Of a stretch of 64,000 nt of DNA, positions 10,055 through 20,786 are shown one piece after another; position 1 is the first letter of the stretch; each line of letters starts with the position of its first letter. The DNA comes from Prostheceraeus crozeri. Lineage: Eukaryota; Platyhelminthes; Polycladida; Euryleptidae. The notes under the pieces were generated by a model. The model was not told where the DNA came from and did no database searches. It worked only from the letters and a program-made list of their open reading frames with translations. The position numbers were made by a program, and so were the translations under genes. The stretch is taken from assembly GCA_907163375.1 (NCBI GenBank), contig CAJQUW010001120.1, positions 1 to 64,000 on the forward strand, given 5' to 3'.

Positions 10055-10172
10055 CCTTCAAAAATTGAACAATTGCACTCCTTTACAATTTCACATTTAC
10101 CGATCGTCATGCTCTTGCTTTTCAGCCCTCACAAGAAGGAATATAGAAGAGCCAAACCGAGGTAATATTGCT
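10055..10172 (+). repeat. Direct duplicate block 2 (intron end plus micro-exon)
   Basis: Partner of 4557-4673. The 71 bases up to the acceptor differ at one base. The donor region reads gtaatattgct against gtaatatgct in block 1. Sequence outside the block is unrelated to that around block 1. Confidence 0.75.
10126..10161 (+). CDS. Putative 36-nt micro-exon, second copy
   Basis: Acceptor gctcttgcttttcag, donor cgag|gtaatatt. In the phase shared with the copy at 4628 it encodes LTRRNIEEPNR between split codons. Against the first copy, five bases differ: one is synonymous, and three amino acids change (K to R, D to E, E to R). The last base joins the TA starting the exon at 10777 to make a Val codon in frame with that exon's stop. 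Both cassettes could be used together or alternatively without changing frame. The product is unknown. Confidence 0.45.
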
Positions 10173-10776
10173 CGAGCCTTGAGCACTTTCCTGTCATCAT
10201 ATTTGAATCATAGTTTGAATGTTTCAAGGTGTTCATACAGTATTTCTTCCTATTTGTTCTGTTAAATGTTTAGTGACCCCTTCCCCGCACGCAGCAAGCA
10301 AGATAATTGTATGCGTTGTTCAAATGGATTTTAATGCTTTTTAAAAGTACATCTGAATGCATCTTTGATTAAATGAAAGAAACATTACAAGCAAGTGACT
10401 TGGGAAATGAGGAATTGCCAAACTGCTTTCATGGTCGCTGCGAATCATCGGATGTAGTAGATATCTACAATTAAAAAGGCTTTGAACCTGTCATAACACT
10501 TCAAACTACAGGCTCAGATGCGCTGCACAGACGTCCAATGCATCCAATAACATCATTTGGTCATTGTGCTACCTGTGTACATTTGAGATGTACAGAATGC
10601 CATTCATGTAAATATGCCGACCAACACAGTAGTAACTTAGGCGCAAAACATGCCAATTTCAAATTTATTCATATTTGTAGTTGCTATTCATTCAAAGTGG
10701 TAGATATTTCTATTTAGAGATTTAAAAAAAACGAAACGGTTATATCGTGCTCATCAAATGTCTAAATGCTTTTCAG
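10173..10776. other. Probable intron, nothing else seen
   Basis: About 600 bp between the second micro-exon and the acidic terminal exon. It starts with a donor-like gtaatattg and ends with aaatgcttttcag. No other element is visible. Confidence 0.35.
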
Positions 10777-10826
10777 TACGCCGTCGCAATTTTCGAGAAT
10801 CCGAAGATGAAGAAGAAGAAGAATAG
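10777..10826 (+). CDS. Putative terminal exon with acidic C-terminus
   Basis: The acceptor aatgcttttcag is followed by TA, then codons for RRRNFRESEDEEEEE and TAG at 10824-10826. The phase fits the exon at 10126 (G plus TA gives Val). The start of this peptide, RRRNFRES, resembles the cassette peptide TRRNIEEP, hinting that all three come from one repeated unit. A short acidic tail is common in many host proteins and does not identify the family. The evidence is splice signals, phase agreement and a polyadenylation signal 13 bases past the stop. Confidence 0.45.
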
Positions 10827-10838
10827 CTAGCTGCAGGT

Positions 10839-10844
10839 AATAAA
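10839..10844 (+). terminator. Polyadenylation signal AATAAA
   Basis: A canonical hexamer 13 bases after the TAG of the putative terminal exon. It is short and AT-rich, so by itself it is weak evidence. Confidence 0.35.
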
Positions 10845-12190
10845 TCATCCTTTGATCGATTGGCACATGCTTTTATCATCACTATCTTACTGTAGAGTTT
10901 CATCTTCATACAGATGAATTAGACCTACACAGGCTCGAAAATATTTGATTCTGTAAAAATCCTGTTTTGACAGATTATGACGTTGATCATGTATACCGGT
11001 ATATTTGCATTTCCGATTAATTTTGAAATCTGCAGCTGAGTCGATTCAAATTTAAAGCAGACTGAAGACATAATTGATGCATTTGTTGTATATTGCATTT
11101 TGTAAGATTTTGTTATGCTACGATATCTCAAAACTGTCCCTCTTTGTCTCTCAACATTGTATGATAAAAATATCAACCAGAAATGTTTCCTTTTAAATTG
11201 ACAAGTTTTGCTAACAGGTGTATTTATTTATCAATATGATATAGCAGAGTGCGAGAGAAACACCGTTGTAATGACTGAATGAAAATATAGTTATCTATGC
11301 AGAATGCTGAAAAAAGGTAAAGCAAAATTTTATCAAATTAAAATTTTGAACGTCAATAGAAGTTATGCCAAGGGTTTTCACCTCAGACCTTTTGTCAATG
11401 GCCGAATGTTTAATTGATGACATTAATCCATTAAATTCAACGTGAATCCAACTATTCAGTTTTATAATTATTTTAATTAAGACCATTAGTATGCGACTAG
11501 TACTGTACTTAATTTAGTTGTGGTACATAAATAATACATCTTGTGTTTGCATCGATTCAGATGAAAGATGAACTACCGGCAAGATTCTCAATCCTTTATG
11601 CATCCATGAAATGTGTTGGTAGTGTAACTACCAACTTATTTCTTTCTTGAATATATAAGAGTTATTTCATCTCAATTATAGAAATTTTCAGGCATTAACA
11701 TTTAGCACTAATGATGAAATCAGGGCTTCAAACTAGGGACCTGCGAATAGCAGATTTTGAGTCGAATCGAATAATAGAAAACTTGCATAGGCCTGCTTAA
11801 GCTTATTTTCATGTATAACAAACAATTGATTTATCGAAATCTCAGTTCAGACAGATAATTATTTGATTAGCAATTTATAAAATTCATTTTCTATAAAGTG
11901 AAGAGTAACTACAGTATTGAACGCTACCAAAATGAAAATTCACGCATTAGTGGTCTGCTGGGAAATAGAATGAAGATAAACAATAGCGGTTGCCAAGTTG
12001 CAATTGAATGGCGATTCAGTCTTTGAGCAGCAAGAGGTGAAATTTCTAGTTTGTGGAGCATTCCTTTGAATATTAAGACATCGTCGGTTGTCAAGAAATG
12101 ACAATCAAGAAATACGAGCCGCATAATGCTTACTGAACATATAAATCTGATATTACAGTGCTATGTTATTTTGTTTCATTTAGCAGATGT
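10845..12190. other. No gene; one dispersed repeat
   Basis: Nothing coding could be supported. About 11738-11815 (gcgaatag...gagtcgaatcgaataatagaaa...aggcctgctt) is a diverged copy of 42078-42150 (gcgaattgaatcgaatcatagaaa...aggcctacttcagc), so both belong to one unclassified interspersed repeat. Confidence 0.5.
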
Positions 12191-12192
12191 GA

Positions 12193-12330
12193 GCAGTAGT
12201 GATGTAAAATTACCGCAAATTTTTGATTTGGGTGAATATTGCCGTTTATTGTCACCATTATTCATAACAATATTTCAATTGATAATTGCCATTTACATCT
12301 TGTGATGTAAATTATTGATTGGGGTAATTA
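12193..12330. repeat. Dispersed repeat with TGATGTAAAATTACC end
   Basis: The motif agtgatgtaaaattaccg at about 12198 recurs as agtgatgtaaaattaccgg at 63029 and, weaker, near 61313. A second tgatgtaaattattg lies at about 12302. These look like ends of a non-autonomous element, but no target duplication was found. Confidence 0.4.
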
Positions 12331-12453
12331 TTAAGAATAATAATCACTTTTCACAACAGTAATAGGCAGTCGTTATTGGGCAACTGATCAATTCATCTGT
12401 CGATCATAAAATTGATAACGAACTACAATGAATGCATAAATTACATGTAAGTG

Positions 12454-12472
12454 CTCCGACTCCGACTCCGAG
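12454..12472. repeat. GACTCC minisatellite scrap
   Basis: Three tandem units of CTCCGA. The same hexamer family recurs at about 14650-14722 and 54368-54445. Confidence 0.6.
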
Positions 12473-12636
12473 TGGCAAGTATATATAGCCTAGCTTTTTG
12501 AAAAACAAACTGGTAACCTACATCATAGATCATTATCTGCACCTATTTTTAGTGACTATTGTTGTATCAATTATCAATCATTCAAATGTCGCCTTCAGTT
12601 GGATGCATTCGACTCGGCTCCTCCCATCTTCTTGAT

Positions 12637-12660
12637 GTGTGTGTGAGAGAGAGAGAGAAG
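12637..12660. repeat. GT/GA microsatellite
   Basis: A compound simple repeat, GTGTGTGTGAGAGAGAGAGA. It accounts for the low-complexity start of an open frame here that I do not treat as a gene. Confidence 0.85.
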
Positions 12661-12778
12661 CGTATATATTTGCAAAATTGAGAATCGAAATCATGACAAG
12701 TGATATGTCACATACACAAATGAAAGTAAAAAATGGCAAAGTAATACTAAGATCATGCAATAATCGAGAGTGTCATAG

Positions 12779-13516
12779 TCATTTATCATATAAATTCAGA
12801 CAGTTTATAGTGTACGGGAAAAAAGAGTTTTGACGACGGGTAGTTCTTGAGAAAGGCTGTCTCAGGTGTCCCGATCTTGGGAATCTATCAGGCACAAAGG
12901 GGTGTAAGGGATGATTCTCATTCTGCTCGGCAATCAACATAAGCTTGAAGGATTGAGACAAATGCAACTGTCTTATGTCTTGAAACAGATCACAATCACA
13001 TCCACTCCCACATATTATGCGATGCGCCCTCTTTTTAATTGATTCCTCTTTTTAATTGATTGCTTTAATAAGTGTCGCATTCAGTCCAACAAAAACCGGT
13101 GAGGCATAAGTTAAAACTGCAAGGATTACAGAGCGGTAAACAGTAATCAAGTTTTTTTTGTTTAAAAATGGTTTAAGTCTTCTCAGGAGATGTAATCGTG
13201 ATGAACACATTTTAACAACCACGGTAATATGCTCATGCCAACTTAGATCACAAGTTAACGTAAGTCCCAAGATCTTTACATGATGATCACAATGACTGGA
13301 CTCATTTGTGTTCGTACTGCGTTTTTGAATGTTCAAATGCTTTGTCTTTTGATCGTTTAAGACTAATCCTTTGCCGTTTAACCAAGATTTTACATGACAT
13401 AGCTGCTTGTTGGTGATTAAGTCATCGTCACAGGAACGCAAACCTTGCAAGATAGTCACATCATCAGCGTACTTGACATAAGTGACATTGCCAGAGATCG
13501 GCTGCAGGGAACTCAT
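12779..13516 (-). pseudogene. LINE reverse transcriptase, C-terminal half
   Basis: This segment carries the YADD active site (metal-binding Asp pair near 13460-13468), then the helix motif LNGKGLVLNDQKTKHLNIQK and the LGLTLTCDLSWHEHI block, and a thumb-like region (LNKKNLITVYRSVILAVLTYASPVF). A shifted frame, 12967 to 12779, supplies the last 60 residues. The combination is diagnostic of jockey/CR1-type LINEs. The family could be named only with a library search. Confidence 0.85.
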
Positions 13517-13542
13517 GTAATAATAATAATAATAATAATAAT
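13515..13542. repeat. (TAA)n microsatellite
   Basis: Eight to nine TAA units, best read as the 3' tail of the minus-strand insertion that follows. Confidence 0.9.
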
Positions 13543-14090
13543 CTTTATTTCTAGACTCACAATACAAAAGTAATTCGGTGAGTGCAATTACAAAAACACA
13601 GAAGCGCGTTGCAGGCGTATGGTCACAAGAAGTCGTTGGATTGATGCAGGGGAACCACACTGCACACTGCCACACTGCCAAGCGAGTCGATCAAAACGTT
13701 GTGTGATGAGATAAAAGTCAGCAGACGGCAAGCGATGTATCCACTAGGTACAGGGCTAGCGAGGGATTGATAAGCAGTTGCAACGATGAGTGATGGCTAA
13801 GCAACTATTATGTCTTATCATGACTTGAGATCTGAGAAATGGAAAATGCGAGAAAGCACTTAATGTAAATGAATAAAGTAAATCCATGGTAAAATATCTG
13901 TAGAATAGCAAGAAGATGAGGTTCGTAATCAATAATACAAGGTGGGTCCTGAGGTTGAGGCGGAGAAACTAACACGATGGCGGTTAAGTATAGTTAGCAG
14001 AAGCAACAAAGCTGAAAGCAAGCCGCAAACAGGAGCTGCGCGGCAAGACGACCGCACAACAGCCTGCCCAAGTGGCGAATGTAGGGTGCA
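13517..14090 (-). mobile_element. Younger retro-insertion with (ATT)n tail inside the LINE
   Basis: The flanking LINE coding sequence is cut between PYIRHL and SLQPISG. The inserted roughly 570 bp ends on the minus strand with aataaag followed by a run of ATT (plus strand 13516-13542). A triplet tail after AATAAA-like sequence is usual for CR1/RTE-like LINEs and their SINEs. No coding motif is visible inside, so it is a 5'-truncated LINE or a SINE. The right boundary is approximate. Confidence 0.6.
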
Positions 14091-14232
14091 AAAAGGTACA
14101 GGCCCAATATCGAACCTTGAGGGACGCCCGAGTATACGTCCATCATCGAGCTGTAGGTACCCGAATAACGAATCCGAAAGCTACGATTATCAAGATAGTC
14201 AATTAGCCAAATAAGGAAGTGATGAGAATGTT

Positions 14233-16074
14233 TGCTTCACACGGCTTTTGTCCAGTCTCTACCAGGCAGGAAAATCCCCCATCCTTCTCCAAAAAATATT
14301 AGCACACTTTCGATTTTAATGTGCGCTTTAGAGGAGCCATCACATACGATTAACGTGAGGGTAAGAGGTAATGTTTTCAAACAAATTAGTATTTCATTTT
14401 TGTCTCTGATGAGACCTTTGGCGCATAGGTGTAATCGAGGCTAGGAGGAAGACTTGTCTTCTCTACTAAATCACCGAGTGAAAAGACAATCCATTTTTCA
14501 CCATCACAGTTCATTCCCTCAATTATTACAAGCTTTGTATGCAGCAGTGTCACTGTACTTTTGTTTGCCGGAGAAAGTTGACATCAAGACAGTGACAGCC
14601 ATATGCACGAGAATAAGTAATTTTTTTGCATTACATTTCGGGTCTACTTATTGGCCGGAGTGCGGAGTCCGACTTCGACTCCAGCAAAAATTATAGGACT
14701 CCAGGACTCCGACTCCGCATCCCTGGTTGGAATAATACTCGCTTTATGGGATGACAATCCATATTCTAGGATCTTTTAATTGAGAATGGGTCGGAAAATT
14801 CCGCTCGGGAAATTATGCCTGTCAATATCTAGAATCATCTTAGAAGTAATTTATAACCAAAAAAATTTAATTGTTTAAAAGGGCTAGATGAGAAATAGTA
14901 CCAGATGTGTGTTCATATTAGGTCGTTTGTTATCGTGGCAAAAAATGCATTACGGCAATGGACGATATTGTTATATTGTTGGCGATGTGCGATGCGACAA
15001 AAAGCCGCAGAAATGGCATATTATATGAATCATAAGTCACTGATATTGTATGTAAAGTTTCAGGATGACAGCGGTAATGTACAGCAATTTAAGGAATTGA
15101 TTCAGTGGAACTGTGTAGAATTCATGACTATCAACAATTTCAGTGAGTGTGCGAATATTACACTAAGAAACTGGCTATTAATAAGGCTCACCCATGTCAA
15201 TAACTCTCTTCGAGCTGAAACTACAATGTTCATCTATGTATTGCAAATAATTAACAGAGTGCATATCAGGACTGACCTTTAGGGGGAATCGATCATCGCA
15301 AATCTGTCAATGTATTTGTATAACATGTTGTTTGTTTTTTCATTTGCTTAGGCCAATTTTATTCCAAATTTTCTGATATTTCATTCTCATTTTTTCTGCT
15401 GTATCATGTAATTTCCTACCTCAAAATTACATATACACGCTGGATTGATATCAAGCTTGGCAATCGCGTCTGGTGTTAGTGATTAGGCTACTGGTGGACA
15501 CAGCAACATATAACCATAGCCAGGCCCCATGGATATTATAAAGAAACAACCTAACTGCATGATCACAAGTAAAGACACGGTTCATTTTCTGTTCAGAAAA
15601 GTCATTAAGAATTATTTTGTTAAGTCATGTGTTCATCTGCTCACAGAAAGTCCTCCCCATTTTTTTTACAAACGCTAGTTTTTTGTTTCTGCAATTACTA
15701 AAAAGAGGCAATGAAAAACAATTTTGTTGCTCGCTTACAGATATTTTCAAATTCATGCAGTATCAGCTGATTCTTACTGATTTCGTTGCACACAAGGTAA
15801 AAACACGCCTATTTCCTATCTAGACCTTTATATATTAAATATCTTTGCTCATAACAATGTATAACAGAATTATCAATTTGATATATATGAAAGGGAATGA
15901 AAAGGCTATCAAAGGAGTCCAATTTCTTGTGAGATTTATCGATGAAGTTCACCATCAAAATCTACATGCAAATATTTGGAAAGTATTTCGAATTTTGTTA
16001 ATGAATGGGTTTTTTCACGTAATTAATTGCAATTTGTTAATGACTAATTTAAATTGCTATTTGCTTAGGCGCCT
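14233..16074. other. No gene supported
   Basis: Positions 14650-14722 hold imperfect GACTCC units. The 125-codon open frame at 14905-15282 shows no known motif, splice context or repeat relation, so I leave it uncalled. The rest is AT-rich and featureless. Confidence 0.5.
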
Positions 16075-17411
16075 GACTAGATTGTTTCATAAAAAATGGA
16101 TCACCCTTAAACATCGCCTTAACTTCAACTTTGTCTAACTCCGCCAAACTTGAACGAATTTCTCTGAAATTTGGAAGATATGTCAATTGTGCTTACTAAT
16201 ATCATTGTTGGAAATTTCAAGCATGAATATTGAGTTGTTTTCCTGTTATAGATAAAAAAGTAGTAGATAATTTGATCTTCATTTAGCAATGTTACACAAA
16301 ATCATACCTCACTCTTATAAAATTACATTTGTTTCCTTTGTTATGTAATATGTTGTTCTACAAGCCAAAAGCTATCAAGCAAAACAAAAATAAAGAAAAT
16401 CGGTCAATCAGAGCCAGTATAGCACCATTATTCATCAACAATAATGTAACTGCTACATGTGATTAACTGGACTTCATGTTCCATAGCTTCCTGACTTCGT
16501 TGCGGTGGTATTGGCAGCACTCCTGATTGCTTTCAGCTAGAAATCTATCTCTTACCGGTTGAAAACAATACAAAGCACAAATGAACAATAACGAGATCGC
16601 ATTCACAAAAGGCAAAGTGTCAGGGTTTTCTTTGCGAGCTACAAGCAAGCGACTAAATGTCCCTTACAGAAATGTGCATCGATGGCATAATGATGATTTT
16701 CGATTCTGTCGTAAAGAGGGCTCTGGCCGTCCACGCAAAACATCCAAACGTATAGACCGCCTAATTTTGAGATTTGTTAAAGTTGATCCAAGTCTCTCGT
16801 TAACTGAGATAGCTGCACTATACTCGTCTATTTCTAAGTCCACTATTCGTAGAAGACTTCACATACAGCAAGGAACCATGAATTCTGAACGCTATGTGAA
16901 TGTTTTACGAATGAACATTGGCCAAATGACAGATCAACTTGGTAATCCATCGACTTGGTTATTTATGGATGATAATGCTACGTGTCACAGGAGTAGTAGA
17001 GTCAACTTATGCAAGTCTCAATTAGGGCTTAGGACATTATCTTGGCCAGCTCGTTCTCCTGATCTGAATCCCATAGAAAATGTATGGAGTATTCTAAAAC
17101 GTAACGTTTGTCGTTCACTGCTACCTACAGATGGCGTATCACAACTTACGTCACTGTTAAAAAGAGAGTGGAGAAAGTTAGATCAGTCAAAAATCAACGA
17201 TATCATCGAATCAATGCCTAGACGAATTGGTAATGTCATTGACAATAAGGGTAGGGCCACAAAATATTACTGTATCATAGCTTATCAAATTATATAAGGA
17301 CATTTAAATATATTAGGGACATGAAATAACATGAAAAATGCTTTCTGTATCATTTTTATGTTTTATTTAGTCAAATTTTAGGATGATCCACTTTTTATGA
17401 AACGGACTGTA
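16075..17411 (+). mobile_element. Tc1-like DNA transposon, copy 2 (internally deleted)
   Basis: Nearly identical to copy 1 across its leader, coding ends and trailer. The right end aacggactg abuts TA at 17410-17411. The left end is ctagattgtttcataaaaa. It lacks the equivalent of 3401-3691 of copy 1 (291 bp) and of the 18 bp agcttcttaagaaccgtt after the coding region. Both deletions sit between short matching bases (actt/aactt and tta). Few point differences from copy 1 imply recent shared ancestry. Confidence 0.92.
16581..17297 (+). CDS. Tc1 transposase with in-frame core deletion
   Basis: One open frame of 238 codons. The N-terminal helix-turn-helix and GRPRKTSKR region is complete, and it keeps the A that copy 1 lost, so it is in frame. 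After STIRRRL (about residue 93) it jumps to HIQQGTMNSERY. This drops 97 residues, including VVWSDEA with the first catalytic Asp. The second Asp (MDDNATCH) and the Glu (SPDLNPIENVW) remain. The 18-bp deletion removes the usual TAG, so the frame continues with YCIIAYQII. It could in principle still bind the terminal repeats but could not catalyse; that effect is inference. Confidence 0.85.
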   Translation: MNNNEIAFTKGKVSGFSLRATSKRLNVPYRNVHRWHNDDFRFCRKEGSGRPRKTSKRIDRLILRFVKVDPSLSLTEIAALYSSISKSTIRRRLHIQQGTMNSERYVNVLRMNIGQMTDQLGNPSTWLFMDDNATCHRSSRVNLCKSQLGLRTLSWPARSPDLNPIENVWSILKRNVCRSLLPTDGVSQLTSLLKREWRKLDQSKINDIIESMPRRIGNVIDNKGRATKYYCIIAYQII

Positions 17412-20400
17412 TCTTCGTTGTTGCTTCCGAACTAAATATGTATAATGATGCTTTTCAGGTTGCTCAATTGGAAAGACATTTGATGCTTCAATTATCTTGC
17501 ATCAGTGGACAAGTTTGAAATGTTAACGACCCAAATATATCTAACAAAAACTGATTGCTTTGGTTTTGCGTCATTCTTTAACTTATGAACTTGATTTCCT
17601 TGTGTGAACATTAGCTATAATATATAAGTTATGATCCATGACGTGTCGTTTTCAATCGCAATTTTTTAACTGAACAAAATTGATGAACATGCACTATAGA
17701 TTGAAATAGTCAGTTTTTGATCAATATAACTGAATAGTTTCCATCCACCAGCATAATGGATCAATTTTTTCTACAAAAGTGAAGTATAAACTTACAAGAG
17801 CCAGTTTATGTTTTATTTAGTCTGTTCATTCAGAAGAATTTTCTGTTCTATTCGCTGGACTTTTCATATCTAATCTTCATCAATTGCCAATGCTATCAGT
17901 TGCATTCGATGATGTGATGAAAGCAATTATTAAAAGTATTCTTTCCAATGAGTCCACAGACAGATTTGTAGCCTATTTAACATTAAATGACACAATCACA
18001 GATTACCATACTTTGAATTGATAGTGTCTTCGTTATAAATGCACGCAAGACTTTATGCCCACTCTAGATGATATAGATGTCTAGCCACAGAAATAGATTC
18101 ATTTGCGCGCCCGTCTTGGGTTCCTAGAATGGAAGGATTGTACCTATCGATTCCAATCCCGAAATCCCGTGATTGGGGTCTAATCTTGGGATTGGAGGGT
18201 CAAAATCCCGGGATTGAGAAATTGACAATAAAGCTGTAGTCCGTAGAAAGTAAGACTTGTAATCCCGGGATCCCAGAATTATCGCATTTTTACGGGATTC
18301 AGAATCCCGGGATTCGCTAACATCTATTTTTAGTCAGTTAGGCTATGTGAAGATGGAGTAACAAGAAAGCAACAATGAAGATAAACGTATTTCATAGTTG
18401 CAAATTGCAATATATTGTTATATTTGAAGCTTTTTCATTATCAATATTAGACGCAAACTACATATCAAGAATACAAGAGACACGATAGTCTTATAATTAC
18501 ATGTAAGTGTGCAGTACTTATTCATACATTTTATCATATCCTAGAATTAATTTTAAGGTATATTTGTGCAGTGTGCCAAAAATTATTTACTTTCATAGAT
18601 ATCAACAAATAAAACTATGTTCAGGCAGTCGAGAGAAAGAAAGAAAGAGAGAGCATTATGCATGCAAGCTTACTTATTTATTGAATTTTTTAGCGATTAT
18701 CATACAATATCGATCTTTCGCCAGACGTCACAAAAGTCGCGGTATTTGCATTTCAATTTGAAAATCACATACCAGGTTTTAATGCGGCAACGTATAGGGC
18801 CTATATTGTGCACGATAATCAGATCTAGTTATTGCTACAGTTCATGTCTGTATGTGAAAAGAAAACTGTCTATCTGATATCAAAGGTTGTACTGCACAGT
18901 TTACCGTTGAATTTAAAGCAGCGCATAATATTGGTCAGCCTACGCTAGCCTAAGCATACTATCAGTAAGTGCATTAAGTTTCCTAATACTGCGGGATAAA
19001 TTCCGGGTTAGCAAAAAATCACGGGATCAATCCCGAGCTCAGAAAAGGTCAGGATTTTGAAAACCCTATAGTAAGACAAATTGGCGAAGATAAAACTACC
19101 AGAAATCCATACACGATAGAAATAGGCTCTTCACACTTCAATATAATCGTCAGCGTCACGTTTTTAATAATCCATTGATGAGGCTTTTTGATTTAAAGTC
19201 GAGAGTTAAAATTGAGCTAGTCATTTCACCAATTTAAAGATCAGCATTGGCGAAGTAAGCCTACATAATACCGGGATTGTAAATCGAGCTAATCCTCGGG
19301 ATTGAGATCTTTAGGAGGCAATTGCTCACGAAACCACAGTTTTGTTTGCATTTTAGCCTCTGATTAACTCAATCTCGGGATTAGTTTGTTGAGGAGGAAT
19401 TATTCTCATTTGACCACAATTGTTATTTACAGCATTAATTACAGAATTCCAACCCTTCAACGTCTTCGACTTGATATCTGTGTGAAACACTTGTGACTCC
19501 TGTGATTCCAGTACTTTCGGACAACTTGCGGACTTGCGGTTGTGACTTGAAACGTTTTCAAAACTTTTAGGTGTTCAATCTGTTGAACATTTTTTCTCCC
19601 AGCGAGTCATCATTGTCAATTGGAATTTACTACCCCATTATGTTGGTTGATCGTCATCCCCACTGGACTTCAAGACAAACCTTTCAATGTTTCATGCTGC
19701 GAAACTAACTTTGTGACATTTCCATTATCTGCATAGGATGCACGTTACAATCAGTTTGTTCATCTATTCGTTATGAATCGTCTTAGCTTTGTTTTTTATA
19801 CGCTTATGGTAGCAATGTAAATACTCAATCATTATGATGGACTCTGCAGACAATGGACGGTCCTGTTGTGCTACAAGCATTCCCTCGAAGATTGTCCAAA
19901 CTCTTTTTCTTGCTGAATTGAATTATTTGAAATGCAACTAAAAACTGTGAGCTTCAAAGCTTTGTCAGCTTCATCGTACATTTCTGTAAAAAATATTTTG
20001 ACAATTGTCACTTTGAAACTTCGTTGTAGCAAGACAGTTTTCAAGAGTTTCCGTAACTGTAAGTTTTCCATGATATTTACTGATATTGTTATGGCATATT
20101 TGTTAAGAATTTTGCTGCAAAAAGAGTTGCGGGAAAATTGAGCCTTGCTATTAATCAATATTTAGGCACAGTTAATTTGAAAATTTCTTAAAACTTTTCA
20201 ACTTACTGAATGCCTTTCACTGTATGCTTTTTATTCGCACTGCTTCTGACGACACGCTTTTTGTAAATGTAGAACAAAATTTCTCAATTTTCTCAAATTT
20301 CTCTTTTTGATTTTTATGTAGCGGGCATATGTCCTGGAGCTTTGCTAGGAATACTCGAATCATGTTATATAGATTATTCAGACGTGTCGAGAAACATATT

Positions 20401-20720
20401 TTATAATTTTAAATGCTTATGAAATCTGATCTTACTTTATGTATTGATGTTGAATTGTTCGGATCCTCAAAAAATAATTCCTTTTGTGCATACTTAAAAT
20501 CCAATTTTTTGCTTCTTATTTATTTGAATAATATGTATGATCGAATTATGGAAGCTGTTTATCCTTCTTTTAATTCAGAATAATTAACGGAAGAGCATTT
20601 TATGATATAGCAATAGACAAGGTTAGGGATTATACAACTGATACCAGTAGTATGTAGAGGCTCTATTTCGTAAAGTGAAAAACTAGCCACTAATGGACGC
20701 GAACTCAGCGGCAGAGCTTC
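17412..20720. other. Gene-poor stretch with CCCGGGATT motifs
   Basis: Degenerate palindromic units around AATCCCGGGATT cluster at 18140-18312 and recur at 18990-19050 and 19270-19390. A possible 20-codon terminal exon at 17459-17518 is discussed in the findings. Several short open frames have no recognisable motif. Confidence 0.5.
18140..18312. repeat. Degenerate AATCCCGGGATT repeat cluster
   Basis: At least five units or half-units in about 170 bp (aatcccgaaatcccgtgatt, ttgggattgg, aatcccgggattg, aatcccgggatccc, aatcccgggattc). Single units are scattered to about 22510 and at 43375. Confidence 0.7.
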
Positions 20721-20786
20721 GTGCCCGCTCGTGCCTGCTCGTGCCTGCTCGTGCCTGCTCGTGCCTGCTCGTGCCTGCTCGTGCCT
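20721..20786. repeat. 10-bp tandem repeat, GTGCCTGCTC
   Basis: About 6.6 copies, nearly perfect; the first unit has one change (GTGCCCGCTC). Its low divergence suggests recent expansion. A 10-bp unit is not a multiple of three, so the overlapping open frame is not treated as coding. Confidence 0.9.

Larger units (their letters stand above)
12779..14232 (-). mobile_element. LINE (jockey/CR1-like) fragment, interrupted
   Basis: On the minus strand this 5'-truncated non-LTR retrotransposon starts at the reverse-transcriptase fingers (WLIDYLDNRSFRIRYSG) and motif B (SGVPQGSILG, about 14101-14135). After an insertion (about 13517-14090) come motif C (KYADDVTIL, about 13450-13475) and the downstream motif VKILGLTLTCDLSWHEHI. 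The C-terminal tail ends NSFFPYTINCLNLYDK at 12779, typical of this group. The frame breaks between about 12967 and 13052. The 5' endonuclease is absent. It copied its RNA into DNA at a nicked target; this piece is dead. Confidence 0.85.

Noticed and set aside
13942-14214. 90-codon plus-strand open frame
   Set aside because: It is largely antisense to the LINE motif SGVPQGSILG on the minus strand, and partly covers the nested insertion.
14905-15282. 125-codon open frame
   Set aside because: No recognisable domain, repeat relation, splice signals or polyadenylation context; random frames of this size are possible in 64 kb.
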